Assembly: GCA_044238735.1 (NCBI GenBank)
Contig: JBIICS010000001.1
Location: forward strand, 19,404 to 83,403
DNA length: 64,000 bases
Origin: JBIICS01 sp044238735
Lineage (GTDB): Bacteria; Bacteroidota; Bacteroidia; UBA4408
Direction: 5' to 3'
In this document: in pieces, positions 15,602 to 25,474 of the stretch
How the letters are laid out: every line of letters starts with the position of its first letter
How positions within the stretch are numbered: position 1 is the first letter of the stretch
The notes under the pieces: generated by a model
Database searches by the model: none
What the model was told of the DNA's origin: nothing
What the model saw: the letters and a program-made list of their open reading frames with translations, nothing else
Program-made: the position numbers and the translations under genes

Positions 15602-16886
15602 CAATATCTTTAATTACGTGTTCTTCTATATGTGAGGCCGAATCATAATCAGTGGGGATTCCCTTTCCTTTCATAAATAAATGATACAGCCCTTCGTAGT
15701 ATTTAAACTCTACTTTCGGGTTGTTCTTTAAAGCTTCCTTCCACATATTAAAATCGGTTTGTGTAACCTGATAATCCATAGAACCATTAATTACTAATAT
15801 ATCAAGATTTTGGTTTTTTGAAATGCTTTGCAGAAGAGTAAGGGGGTTATAATAAGATAACTCCATCCAGTATGTGGTTGGTATATGCAAGGGAAGGTTT
15901 TCGCGGGGAGTTTGCAAAGTGAAGTTTTTATTTTTTATAAGATTAACCGAGATAGTAAGATCAGCCAATTTTCGCCTCTCATCGTTATCTAAAGAATCTA
16001 ATCCCAAAACATATGTATATTGTTCTAATAACAACTGTTCTAACGGTCTGGCTGGTGCCGCCATTAATATTATACCCTTTATTTTAATGGAGTTAACTGC
16101 AATAGATGGGGCCATAAATCCACCAAAACTATGCCCCAATATATAAACGTTATCAACATCCACTCCCCCCTGTATTAAGGCTAGTCGGAGTGCGGCCTGG
16201 GCATCACTTACCACTTCTTTTGTGGGTGTATCGGTTAGGCTATCTTCCTTATAATTTAATGTGCGCTTATCATAACGTATTGTGCCTATACCCTGTTGGG
16301 CTAAACCAATTGCTATGTCTTTAAAAGGTTTATTTTTACCAATAGTTTCATCCATGTCGCCCGGACCGGAGCCGTGAACTAAAATCACACATGGAAATTT
16401 CTTCTTATTTGGTTTAGTAAATAATGCTTTTAACTTTACGGGGCCGTTATTTATTTCAAGCGGAACTTCGCTATATTCACCTTTAAATGAATAACTAGGC
16501 ATTTTATATTCGGTGGCATTTTGAATGGGGGCAAAAAACAAACCGACTAAATAACCCTCGTCATTAAAAGGGAGCCGAAGTTCCAACTGCATATTCTCAA
16601 AGGTAAAAACAGCGGTATAAAAATTCTTTGCAATCTCGGTGCGATTAATTGGCTGAGAAAATTCTTTAAGACTGCCCATTTGCTGTTTAACCTGTTGCCA
16701 TACCGTACTTAACATTTGTGCGCTCATTTTTAGTTTAACGTCTTGGCTAAAAAAGTAATGAACAGAATCTGTTTTATCCTCTTTAAAGAATTTACAAATA
16801 CTTTGGCTTCGATTATTTAGATTAATTTCCTGAGCAAAATGTTGCAAAGTCAAAAAAATAAAAAGTACCACGCTATAAAACTTCAT
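15585..16886 (-). CDS. Secreted alpha/beta hydrolase with N-terminal DUF3887-like domain
   Basis: A 433-residue protein with a signal peptide (about 1-18, ending HFAQ). Residues about 25-130 look like the DUF3887 domain often found before secreted hydrolases. The alpha/beta hydrolase fold follows: an oxyanion region ILVHGSGPGDMDE, the nucleophile elbow GHSFGG, an acid strand DILVINGSMDYQV, and the catalytic His in YEGLYHLF. It fits the BAAT/dienelactone-like peptidase-esterase group acting in the periplasm; the substrate is unknown. It is monocistronic on the minus strand. Confidence 0.83.
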   Translation of the reverse strand: MKFYSVVLFIFLTLQHFAQEINLNNRSQSICKFFKEDKTDSVHYFFSQDVKLKMSAQMLSTVWQQVKQQMGSLKEFSQPINRTEIAKNFYTAVFTFENMQLELRLPFNDEGYLVGLFFAPIQNATEYKMPSYSFKGEYSEVPLEINNGPVKLKALFTKPNKKKFPCVILVHGSGPGDMDETIGKNKPFKDIAIGLAQQGIGTIRYDKRTLNYKEDSLTDTPTKEVVSDAQAALRLALIQGGVDVDNVYILGHSFGGFMAPSIAVNSIKIKGIILMAAPARPLEQLLLEQYTYVLGLDSLDNDERRKLADLTISVNLIKNKNFTLQTPRENLPLHIPTTYWMELSYYNPLTLLQSISKNQNLDILVINGSMDYQVTQTDFNMWKEALKNNPKVEFKYYEGLYHLFMKGKGIPTDYDSASHIEEHVIKDIASFIR

Positions 16887-16942
16887 CCCGCTTTTTTAAA
16901 AGAAAACAAATAAATCATAACGCTATAATTTTAAATATCCCA

Positions 16943-18970
16943 TTACTCGATAGAGAATCGCTTTACAACAGAATAATTGTTATAATTAATTCTAACTAAA
17001 TATAACCCTTTACTTAACAAGCTTATGTCTAACTGTTGTTTATTTCCTTCAATGGCTCTGGTATTAATAATCTGCTTCCCTAATAGGTCTGAGACCTCGA
17101 TATTATGAGGTTTAGAGTTCGCGCTATTAAACTCTATGTTAAGCACTTTAGAGGCTGGATTTGGATAAAGTATAAAATTATCTGTAATGCCTTCATTAAT
17201 TCCCGTAACATTTGAATATAGATTGATATCATCTATATACAAGTTATTACCGGTATTATTGGTATACTCAAATTTAACAAGCACATTAGATGCATTTAAT
17301 ACATTGTTAATGGTAATTAATTCTGTTCTCCATTCATTGGGTTGAGGAATAAAAGCATTCGATTGATTAGGTGCTGTTGATAAATTATCACCATATTTAA
17401 AGTAACGCTGAAACCACGTTAAACCACAATTAGAACTTACAAGAACCCTTAAACGATTTTCTGACGCTGTTGTTTGCTGAGCATACGCTAACTTAAAGGA
17501 TAAGGTTGGCGAAGGTATAGAAGACACATCTATACCGGGTGTTACAATAGCATCTACCTGATTTATTCCTTGAGATGCCCAGACGTTGTTGAGCGCTATA
17601 GAACTATTTCCGCTTGCTGATACTGAATTATTTTGTTGAAAAGCAAAAGCATCATCGTTAATTACAGTTAGTTCCGATAGAGCCTGATTAAAGTCTTCAA
17701 ATCCTTCTACATAATAATTTTGGTAAAGGGCCACATTATTAAGAACATTAATAAACTGATTTTTTTCAATACTATCTGTACCTGTAATGTTGCCCGACTT
17801 AAGTTTTACTTTATACGTTCCGGGGACCGGATAAGTAATTTGAGGATTTTGTAGGTTAGATGTGGACGGGTTTCCTCCCTCAAATTCCCAATACCAGCTG
17901 TTAGCATCAGCGTTTGAGGATAGATCGGTAAACTTAACCAGAGATTGAGCACAAACGATTCGCTTATCCGAAGTAAAATCGGCGCGAGGAGAACAAGGCG
18001 CCGGATCATTAAAACGAATCTCGTCTGTACCGGTAGCAACAAGATTTTCTTCCTTCCATAAATTATTTCTATTTGCAATATTGCTGTTGAGTATACCAAG
18101 CATGCGCGACACTTGACCAACAGTAAACATTCTTCCGCAGTAAGAATACTCCATATAATTTTGAACATTTTCTATAACCCCGGGAGTGCATTTAATACCG
18201 TTTACATTACAAGATACCCAACCTTCAGTAACAGGAGTATCGGATACTTCATCATCACCGCAGGATATCCCCGGATCGTTAGTATCTCCCCACACATGTT
18301 GTAATTCTAAATAATGGCCCACTTCGTGGGTTAATGCTCTGGCTCTCGTATAATTACCGGTGCCAATAGATCCTACATAGTCAGCTAAAATAACTATACC
18401 GTCTATCTGTGGCCATCCATCTGCACTGGTAGGATAATACGCATAACCCGCGGCACCAAATGAGATTGACTTTACGGTCCAAATATTTAAATACTTAGAA
18501 GGATCCCACTGATTAAATTTTACATCATCCTCTCCTGTATTGGTCAATTCAGAAAAAACGTGATTTATGCCGTTGGTACAATTTCCTTGAGGATCTATTT
18601 TTGCTAATCTGAATTCAATTGTGGAAACACCCTTTAAGTCCTTAAATGCAGGCACTATGTCTGCAGTATCTAAATTGGTAGCCTGAAAATCCTCGTTTAA
18701 TATTCTAACCGCATCTCTTACTTGCTCATCCGATATATTCTCGCCCCCGTAAACATGCATAATATGAAAAACAACAGGTATAACCAGTGTTTGATTTGAA
18801 TTAATCGAATTAGAGAAATTTCTATTTTTCTTTGCGGCGGCGGATGCTCTTAAGTTAGGATATTTTTTATAAAGCCTGTTCATGGCTTCCTGTTGCCCAC
18901 AATGTTTAAGGTCTTGGGCTTTAATCTTTAATCCAACCATTAGAATCAGTAAAGAGAGTATATATTTCAT
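16943..18970 (-). CDS. Secreted M43-family zinc metalloprotease with PKD domain and T9SS type A sorting domain
   Basis: From the Met at 18970 the protein is 675 residues with a signal peptide ending KIKAQ. The metalloprotease domain (about 50-310) has HEVGHYLELQHVWGD (the HExxHxxxxH zinc motif, near residue 217), a Cys-rich CGDDEVSDTP segment and the Met-turn region QNYMEYSYCGRMFT, as in the pappalysin (M43) family. A PKD-like domain follows (FTSDKRIVCAQSLVKFTDLSS...WYWEFEGG), then a jelly-roll domain and the C-terminal type A sorting domain (FILYPNPASKVLNIEF, SKGLYLVRI). The frame extends to an ATG at 18994, but a TAAATTTTG element at 18992-19000 on the minus strand would overlap that start, so 18970 is preferred. 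Confidence 0.9.
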   Translation of the reverse strand: MKYILSLLILMVGLKIKAQDLKHCGQQEAMNRLYKKYPNLRASAAAKKNRNFSNSINSNQTLVIPVVFHIMHVYGGENISDEQVRDAVRILNEDFQATNLDTADIVPAFKDLKGVSTIEFRLAKIDPQGNCTNGINHVFSELTNTGEDDVKFNQWDPSKYLNIWTVKSISFGAAGYAYYPTSADGWPQIDGIVILADYVGSIGTGNYTRARALTHEVGHYLELQHVWGDTNDPGISCGDDEVSDTPVTEGWVSCNVNGIKCTPGVIENVQNYMEYSYCGRMFTVGQVSRMLGILNSNIANRNNLWKEENLVATGTDEIRFNDPAPCSPRADFTSDKRIVCAQSLVKFTDLSSNADANSWYWEFEGGNPSTSNLQNPQITYPVPGTYKVKLKSGNITGTDSIEKNQFINVLNNVALYQNYYVEGFEDFNQALSELTVINDDAFAFQQNNSVSASGNSSIALNNVWASQGINQVDAIVTPGIDVSSIPSPTLSFKLAYAQQTTASENRLRVLVSSNCGLTWFQRYFKYGDNLSTAPNQSNAFIPQPNEWRTELITINNVLNASNVLVKFEYTNNTGNNLYIDDINLYSNVTGINEGITDNFILYPNPASKVLNIEFNSANSKPHNIEVSDLLGKQIINTRAIEGNKQQLDISLLSKGLYLVRINYNNYSVVKRFSIE

Positions 18971-19082
18971 CTTTTTATTTATTAAGTGCTTCAAAATTTA
19001 TACGGGTTAATCTATGGGCCTAAATTTTGTGTAATAGTTGTGTGTTATTTATTTAAACAATTAAACTATTGTTGTGTTTAAA

Positions 19083-19541
19083 TCATTCTTTTCGAAATCG
19101 TATCACTTCTACCCCAAACTTTCTCAGAAAATCAACTCCCTCATCAGAGGGTATTCCTTTATATTCTGCATAAGAATCTTTATAGTAAACTTTCTTTATG
19201 CCGGAAGTTAGAATTATTCTTGCGCATGAAATACAGGGCGACAATGTAACATAAAGCGTGGCTCCTTCTAAGGTAACACTATTTTTCGCGGCGTATAATA
19301 TTGCATTCTGTTCTGCGTGAATAGCTAAAGAGCAACTACCCTTACTGTCGCGCGGACAACCTTCTTCTGGCCACTCCTCATCGCAGTTATGAGTTCCTGC
19401 CGGCGGACCATTATAACCCACAGAAACTATTCGGGTATCTTTAGTGATTACAGCTCCTACCTGCGCCTTAATGCAGTGCGATCGTGTAGCCAAATCAATG
19501 GCTAGATTCATATATATCTCGTCGAAACTAAGCTTATTCAT
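19083..19541 (-). CDS. dCMP deaminase / ComE-type cytidine deaminase
   Basis: A 152-residue zinc enzyme that deaminates dCMP to dUMP for dTTP synthesis. The zinc site and catalytic Glu are visible as His75, Glu77 (HAEQN) and Cys103/Cys106 (SPCISC). The N-terminal DLATRSHCIKAQVGAVI and the YNGPPAGTHNC loop are typical, as is the extra CP..SKGSC insertion. It stands alone on the minus strand. Positions 19542-19743, between it and the regulator, hold no ORF of coding character. Confidence 0.92.
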   Translation of the reverse strand: MNKLSFDEIYMNLAIDLATRSHCIKAQVGAVITKDTRIVSVGYNGPPAGTHNCDEEWPEEGCPRDSKGSCSLAIHAEQNAILYAAKNSVTLEGATLYVTLSPCISCARIILTSGIKKVYYKDSYAEYKGIPSDEGVDFLRKFGVEVIRFRKE

Positions 19542-19743
19542 AGTGTTTAAATTTAATTAAAAAATAAACGGGAATCCAAAGAAAATTGAGTAGTTAAGCC
19601 CATTTAAATACAAACTGTAGTAAAAGATTAGTCATTATGGTTTATTCTGTTGTGTCTTATTATAACTTTTAAAAATTAGCCAACCCTGTGTGCTGAAATA
19701 TCTGCCCGGCATTGTACTAACCATTAGACCGTTACACGCGTAT

Positions 19744-20220
19744 TTACTTAATAACAATTTCTCTTCTAATGCTCTGTTCAAGAGAAATAAAGGTTTCGGT
19801 TCGCTGAACCCCTTTAATGGCTTGAATCTTCTCGTTTAAAATTGTCCTCAGGTGAATAGTATCTTTACAAACGATTTTAGCAAACATACTATAAGCCCCG
19901 GTGGTATAGTGTAATTCTACTACTTCGTTTATTTTTTTAAACTTTGCAAGGGCATCAAGATATTCTGATCCCTTTTCTAAATATATCCCCATAAATGCGG
20001 TAATGTCGTAACCAATCTTAGACGGATCTACCTCGTAATGCGCGCCTTTTATAACGCCCATCTCCTTCAATTTTTTTATTCGCACGTGAATCGTTCCCCC
20101 CGAAACCACCAACTCTTTGGCAATATCCGTAAATGCAATTGTAGCATCCTTAATTAAGATGTTTAGTATCTGTTTATCGAGATTATCAAATTGATAATTT
20201 TCTCCTTGATTTAATTCCAT
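19744..20220 (-). CDS. Lrp/AsnC-family transcriptional regulator
   Basis: From the Met at 20220 the protein has 158 residues, the usual Lrp/AsnC size. An N-terminal winged helix-turn-helix (about 15-65; LDKQILNILIKDATIAFTDIAKELVVSGGTIHVRIKKLKEMGVI) precedes the C-terminal RAM effector-binding domain (about 75-155). These proteins sense amino acids and bind as octamers. An upstream Met at 20250 would add ten residues that are not family-like. The gene diverges from asnB across a 173-bp region with promoters for both, so regulation of asnB by this protein is a reasonable inference. Confidence 0.88.
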   Translation of the reverse strand: MELNQGENYQFDNLDKQILNILIKDATIAFTDIAKELVVSGGTIHVRIKKLKEMGVIKGAHYEVDPSKIGYDITAFMGIYLEKGSEYLDALAKFKKINEVVELHYTTGAYSMFAKIVCKDTIHLRTILNEKIQAIKGVQRTETFISLEQSIRREIVIK

Positions 20221-20272
20221 AAATTTTATTTTATTCAATAAATATATCAATTAAATATCATATTCGTAAAAA

Positions 20273-20300
20273 TAAAGGTATTTGTTTAAAATATTTGCAA
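20273..20300 (-). promoter_or_regulatory. Putative lrp-type regulator promoter
   Basis: On the minus strand TTG (20300-20298) is followed after 17 nt by TACCTTTA (20280-20273), one mismatch from TAnnTTTG. It overlaps the -33 element of the asnB promoter, so the two promoters share sequence. Confidence 0.35.
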
Positions 20301-20325
20301 TAAAAAGGCGTTTATTATAAATTTG
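20295..20325 (+). promoter_or_regulatory. asnB promoter, full Bacteroidota consensus
   Basis: TTG at 20295-20297, exactly 20 nt, then TAAATTTG at 20318-20325. This is the only promoter in the window in which I see both elements at consensus and at the expected spacing. The leader to the asnB ATG would be about 60 nt. Confidence 0.65.
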
Positions 20326-20393
20326 TGAAGAAATCATTAGAAATATTGATGATTTGATAATTAAAAACCCTTAACAATTAAAAAAAAGAAACC

Positions 20394-22016
20394 ATGTGTG
20401 GAATTTTAGGAACAACAGCAGTCAGAAGTAAAGAGTATATTTCTTCTCTTTCTTCCAGAATGAGTCATCGTGGGCCGGATGAACGCGAGGTGGTCATCAC
20501 CAAGTTGGGAGCCCTTAGTCATGAACGTTTGGCGATTGTAGATTTAAATACGGGTCGCCAGCCTATTCAGGGTACCCGTAATACCTGGGTAATTCACAAT
20601 GGTGAAATATATAACCATAAACAACTGCACGCCGAAGATTTAAAAGGAAAATACGCTTGCCGAACCACTTCAGATTCCGAAGTAATCGTTCATTTATACG
20701 AGGAATATGGAACACAGTTTTGCGACAAATTGGATGGAATATTTGCTTTTGTTGTAATGGACGAAGACAACGGTGTTGTAATGGCTGGTCGCGATCCTAT
20801 AGGTGTTAAACCTCTTTATTATGGTTATGATAAAGATGGCAAAATTTGGTTTTCTTCAGAGATGAAAGTAATTATTGATGAGGTGGTAAAAGTAGAAATC
20901 TTTCCTGCGGGGCACTATTATCATAACGAAAAAGGATTTGTAAAATATTATCATCCGAAATGGGACACATTGCCTGCGATTCAGAAAGACCCTACCGGAT
21001 TAAGAGAACTTTTAACAAAAGCTGTTGAGAAACGTTTAATGTGTGATGTGCCTTTTGGTGTATTATTATCGGGTGGTTTAGATTCGAGCCTAATTGCCTC
21101 CATTGTTGCACGCAAACTAAAAGCAGAGGGTAAAGAAGTACATTCGTTTAGTATTGGTTTGTCGCCCGATGCTCCAGACTTAAAAGCAGCGCGCAAGGTA
21201 GCCGAATTTTTAGGGACTGTTCATCACGAAGTTTATTTTAGCATTGAAGAAGGAATAGCAATGGCCGATAAACTTATATGGCATCTCGAAAGTTATGATG
21301 TTACTACATTGCGTGCCAGCACCCCCATGTATTTTCTAACTAAATACATCCGCGAAAAAGGATTTAAAATGGTTCTTTCTGGCGAAGGCGCCGATGAGGT
21401 GTTTGGTGGATATTTATATTTTTACAATGCTCCGTCATTAGCCGAATTCCAGGAAGAAACTAAACGCAGAGTAAAACTCTTGTATACCGCCGATGTGTTA
21501 AGAGCCGATAAATCAACAATGGCAAACGCTATTGAGGTGCGTGTTCCGATGTTAGACAAAGCTTTTCTTGAAAAATCGATTCAATTATCTCCCGAACTAA
21601 AATTTCCTCGTCGTGCAAAAGGAGATGATAAAGGACAAATAGAAAAATATGTTTTAAGGGCTGCTTTTGATGATAAAGAAAACCCTTACTTGCCTGATGA
21701 TATTTTATGGAGACAAAAAGAACAATTTTCGGATGGTGTGGGTTATGGGTGGATTGACGGTTTTAAAGATTATTGCGAAAAAGCCGTATCTGATTCAGAC
21801 TTTAAAAAGGCTGAACAATTATTTCCATACAACACTCCTCAAACTAAGGAAGCCTTTTATATACGTAGTATTTTCGAGAAACATTTTGGTAAAGCCGAAA
21901 GCGAAAAAACCGTATTTCCATGGATACCGAAATGGCAAGCAAATGCCGATCCAAGTGGAAGAGCAAACACTGTTCATGAACAAACTATTGAGGTTTTAAA
22001 AACAGAAAAAGTATAG
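20394..22016 (+). CDS. asnB: Asparagine synthetase B, glutamine-hydrolysing
   Basis: The enzyme makes asparagine from aspartate, ATP and glutamine. The N-terminal glutaminase domain begins with the nucleophile Cys2 (MCGILG) and has MSHRGPDE, HERLAIVD and HNGEIYNH; the C-terminal synthetase domain has the ATP pyrophosphatase loop LLSGGLDSSL and the LSGEGADEVFGGY motif. At 540 residues it matches the class B AsnB length. It has its own strong promoter (20295-20325) and diverges from an Lrp/AsnC regulator. Pyruvate carboxylase follows 22 bp later and may be partly co-transcribed. Confidence 0.96.
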   Translation: MCGILGTTAVRSKEYISSLSSRMSHRGPDEREVVITKLGALSHERLAIVDLNTGRQPIQGTRNTWVIHNGEIYNHKQLHAEDLKGKYACRTTSDSEVIVHLYEEYGTQFCDKLDGIFAFVVMDEDNGVVMAGRDPIGVKPLYYGYDKDGKIWFSSEMKVIIDEVVKVEIFPAGHYYHNEKGFVKYYHPKWDTLPAIQKDPTGLRELLTKAVEKRLMCDVPFGVLLSGGLDSSLIASIVARKLKAEGKEVHSFSIGLSPDAPDLKAARKVAEFLGTVHHEVYFSIEEGIAMADKLIWHLESYDVTTLRASTPMYFLTKYIREKGFKMVLSGEGADEVFGGYLYFYNAPSLAEFQEETKRRVKLLYTADVLRADKSTMANAIEVRVPMLDKAFLEKSIQLSPELKFPRRAKGDDKGQIEKYVLRAAFDDKENPYLPDDILWRQKEQFSDGVGYGWIDGFKDYCEKAVSDSDFKKAEQLFPYNTPQTKEAFYIRSIFEKHFGKAESEKTVFPWIPKWQANADPSGRANTVHEQTIEVLKTEKV

Positions 22017-22038
22017 TTTTGCATTTTCTAAAATCAGT

Positions 22039-25000
22039 ATGACACCCATTAATAAAATTCTTGTTGCCAACAGAGGCGAAATAGCGATTAGGGTTTTTAG
22101 AGCCGCCGCCGAATTAAATATCAAAACTATAGCGGTCTATACATACGAGGATCGCTATAGTCTTCACCGTTACAAAGCAGATGAGGCTTTTCAGATTGGA
22201 AAAGATTCTGATCCCCTTAAACCCTACCTGGATGTAGATGAAATTGTAAAAGTAGCAAAACGCGAGAATGCCGATGCCATTCATCCTGGATATGGGTTTT
22301 TAAGCGAGAATGTTAAACTGGCAAAACGTTGTAAAGAAGAAGGAATTATTTGGATTGGCCCTGAACCCGAGGCAATGGCTCAACTAGGAGATAAAGTTTC
22401 GGCAAAAGAGGTTGCTATTAAAGCCGGTGTGCCTGTTATTAATGGTAGCGAAAAGAAACTGGTTGACTATAGTGTGGTTTTAGAAGAGGCTAATCGCATT
22501 GGCTTTCCTTTAATTCTTAAAGCCTCTGCCGGTGGTGGAGGAAGGGGCATGCGCGTTATACGTAGTAAAGAAGATCTTGAAAAATCATTTAACGAAGCTC
22601 GTCGCGAAGCGGGTAATGCGTTTGGTGATGATACCATTTTTATTGAGCGTTTTGTAGAAAATCCTAAACATATAGAAGTACAATTATTAGGAGACAAATA
22701 TGGTCATTTAGTACACTTATTCGAAAGAGACTGTTCGCTTCAACGTCGTTTTCAAAAAGTAGTAGAAATTGCTCCGGCTCCAAGTTTAAAGCAGGAGACA
22801 AAAAATAAACTATACGAGTACTCATTAAATATAGGAAAAACCGTTAATTATACCAATGCGGGAACCGTTGAATTTCTAGTTGATAAAGACGAAAATATAT
22901 TCTTTATTGAGGTTAATCCACGCATTCAGGTAGAACATACCGTTACCGAAGAAGTTACCGGTATAGACATTGTAAGAAGCCAAATCTTAATCGCTTCTGG
23001 AATCTCACTTACCAGTCCGGCTATTAATATTCAATCGCAAGAAAGCTTAGCCTGCAGAGGTTTTGCAATTCAATGCCGGGTAACTACAGAAGATCCTGAA
23101 AATGATTTTAAACCCGACTATGGAACTATTGTTGCTTATCGCAACGCCGGAGGTTACGGTATTAGAATTGATGAAGGTAGCTCTTACCCGGGAGTTAAAA
23201 TCTCTCCTTTCTTCGATTCTATGTTAGCAAAAGTTACAGCAAAAGGCAGAACATTAAAAGGAACTGCTCAGCGCTTAAGAAGAGCCTTACTTGAATTTAG
23301 AATAAGGGGTGTAAAAACAAACATTCAGTTTCTGGAAAATGTAATTACACATCCAACTTTTGAGGAAGGTTTAGTTAACGTTAACTTTATTAATGAGCAC
23401 CCCGAACTTTTTAAATTAACCAGAAAATACGATAGTGGAACACGCGTTCTTAAATACCTTGCTAATACTATTGTAAATGGTAACCCGGATATAAAAGTTA
23501 TTGACGATAAAAAAATTTTTTCTAATCCCCCTTTATTAAACCCGGATACTGAATTAAAACCACAGCCGGGATCAAAGCAATTACTGGATAAATTAGGTGC
23601 ATACGGTTTGGCAGAATGGTTAAAAAATTCGAAATCGATTCAATACACCGATTGTACCTTAAGAGATTCTCATCAGTCGTTATTCGCTACTAGAGCCCGA
23701 ACCCGCGATATTCTTCCATATGCAAAGGCTTTTGCACAAAACCATCCTCAAACTTTTAGCCTTGAAGTATGGGGAGGAGCAACCTTTGATGTAGCACTAC
23801 GTTTTTTACACGAAGACCCATGGGAACGACTAAAACTTATTCGCGAAGCTGCCCCCAATATCTTGTTGCAAATGCTTATTAGAGGAAGCAATGCCATTGG
23901 GTATACGGCGTATCCAAATAATCTGGTAGAACGATTCATTATAGAATCAAACCAGCAGGGTGTAGATATCTTCAGAATATTTGACTCGTTAAACAACCTT
24001 GATAACATGTTGTTTAGTATTGATACGGTTGTAAACAAAACAAAAGGTATTGCAGAACCTTGTATCTGTTATACGGGTGATATACTCGATAAATCAAAAA
24101 CAAAATACAATCTAAACTATTATATCGAACTAGCAAAACGAATAGAAGATAAAGGAGCGCACATTCTCGGTATAAAAGATATGGCCGGTCTTCTAAAGCC
24201 TTATGCCGCTGAACTACTGATTAGTGAATTAAAACAACATATTAATATTCCTATTCATCTTCATACGCATGATACGTCGGGCATTCAGTCTGCAACCTAT
24301 ATTAAAGCCATTGAGGCAGGAGTAGACGCGCTTGATACAGCAATAGCGTCTATGAGTGGCTTAACCTCTCAGCCTAATATGAATAGTTTGGTTGAAGCGC
24401 TGAAAGGCACTCCTCGACATCTGGAATACGATATGAACAGCTTGAACCAGCTGAGTAACTATTGGGAAACTGTTCGGGAATATTATTATCCTTTCGAAAG
24501 TGACTTAAAAGCTGGTACAGCAGAAGTTTATAAAAATGAAATACCCGGCGGCCAATATTCTAATCTTAAACCACAAGCTCAGTCTTTAGGTTTACTGCAC
24601 CGTATGGACGATGTTAAGAAAGCATACGAAGAGGCTAACGAATTGTTTGGAGACATTGTTAAAGTAACTCCATCTTCCAAAGTTGTAGGTGATTTAGCCA
24701 TGTTTATGGTGGCAAACAATTTAAATAAGGAAGATGTTTTAACTAAAGGAGAAACACTCTCATTCCCAGAATCTGTTAAAGGCATGCTAAAAGGAGACCT
24801 TGGTCAACCCCACGGTGGATGGCCGGCTGAATTTCAGAAAATAGTTTTAAAAGGCGAATTGCCCTACACCGGCCTGCCTCATGTACACTTAAAATCAGTT
24901 GATTTTGATAAGGAGTTTGAAACTTTTTTAAATAAATACGACAAAAACTTAAGCTTTCTGGATTTTCTTTCTTACAAATTTTATCCTAAAGTATTTGATA

Positions 25001-25473
25001 ATTATTTTGAGCACAGGCAAAAATTTGGCAAAGTAGATTACATTCCAACTCCTGCCTTTTTCTTTGGTTTAAAACAAAACGAAGAGCTTTTGGTTGAAAT
25101 TACTCACGGAAAAACCATTATGGTTAGGTACCTTCATAGCAGTGAGGCCGATGAAAGCGGAAACAGAACAGTATTCTTTAAATTAAACGGGCAAAACCGT
25201 TTTATCGAAGTTAAAGATCTTAATGTTTCTATCTCTAAAATAAGTAATGTTAAAGCAGATAATGAAAACCACGTGGGCTCTCCGCTACAGGGGCTCTTAT
25301 CTAAGGTTTTTATAAAAGAAGGTCAGCTTGTAAAAAAGAATGAGCCTCTTTTTACTATTGAGGCCATGAAAATGGAAAGCACCATAACCAGCACTCAGGA
25401 TGGCACCGTAAAGAGAATTTATTTGAAGGAAGGAACATTGTTAGAGTCTAACGATTTAGTATTAGAATTTTAG
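22039..25473 (+). CDS. pyc: Pyruvate carboxylase, single-chain
   Basis: The enzyme carboxylates pyruvate to oxaloacetate with ATP, bicarbonate and biotin, refilling the TCA cycle and supplying aspartate. The 1144-residue chain carries all domains: biotin carboxylase (about 1-450; KILVANRGEIAIRVFRA, ASAGGGGRGMRV, FIEVNPRIQVEHTVTE), carboxyltransferase (from about 534; YTDCTLRDSHQS), the PYC/OADA central domain, and the biotinyl domain with EAMKMES, where Lys1111 is the biotinylated residue. Oxaloacetate is the source of the aspartate used by AsnB upstream, which makes the order asnB-pyc sensible. Confidence 0.97.
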   Translation: MTPINKILVANRGEIAIRVFRAAAELNIKTIAVYTYEDRYSLHRYKADEAFQIGKDSDPLKPYLDVDEIVKVAKRENADAIHPGYGFLSENVKLAKRCKEEGIIWIGPEPEAMAQLGDKVSAKEVAIKAGVPVINGSEKKLVDYSVVLEEANRIGFPLILKASAGGGGRGMRVIRSKEDLEKSFNEARREAGNAFGDDTIFIERFVENPKHIEVQLLGDKYGHLVHLFERDCSLQRRFQKVVEIAPAPSLKQETKNKLYEYSLNIGKTVNYTNAGTVEFLVDKDENIFFIEVNPRIQVEHTVTEEVTGIDIVRSQILIASGISLTSPAINIQSQESLACRGFAIQCRVTTEDPENDFKPDYGTIVAYRNAGGYGIRIDEGSSYPGVKISPFFDSMLAKVTAKGRTLKGTAQRLRRALLEFRIRGVKTNIQFLENVITHPTFEEGLVNVNFINEHPELFKLTRKYDSGTRVLKYLANTIVNGNPDIKVIDDKKIFSNPPLLNPDTELKPQPGSKQLLDKLGAYGLAEWLKNSKSIQYTDCTLRDSHQSLFATRARTRDILPYAKAFAQNHPQTFSLEVWGGATFDVALRFLHEDPWERLKLIREAAPNILLQMLIRGSNAIGYTAYPNNLVERFIIESNQQGVDIFRIFDSLNNLDNMLFSIDTVVNKTKGIAEPCICYTGDILDKSKTKYNLNYYIELAKRIEDKGAHILGIKDMAGLLKPYAAELLISELKQHINIPIHLHTHDTSGIQSATYIKAIEAGVDALDTAIASMSGLTSQPNMNSLVEALKGTPRHLEYDMNSLNQLSNYWETVREYYYPFESDLKAGTAEVYKNEIPGGQYSNLKPQAQSLGLLHRMDDVKKAYEEANELFGDIVKVTPSSKVVGDLAMFMVANNLNKEDVLTKGETLSFPESVKGMLKGDLGQPHGGWPAEFQKIVLKGELPYTGLPHVHLKSVDFDKEFETFLNKYDKNLSFLDFLSYKFYPKVFDNYFEHRQKFGKVDYIPTPAFFFGLKQNEELLVEITHGKTIMVRYLHSSEADESGNRTVFFKLNGQNRFIEVKDLNVSISKISNVKADNENHVGSPLQGLLSKVFIKEGQLVKKNEPLFTIEAMKMESTITSTQDGTVKRIYLKEGTLLESNDLVLEF

Positions 25474-25474
25474 T

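Noticed and set aside
22017..22038. Riboswitch before pyruvate carboxylase
   Set aside because: The gap after asnB is only 22 bp, too short for a structured leader.
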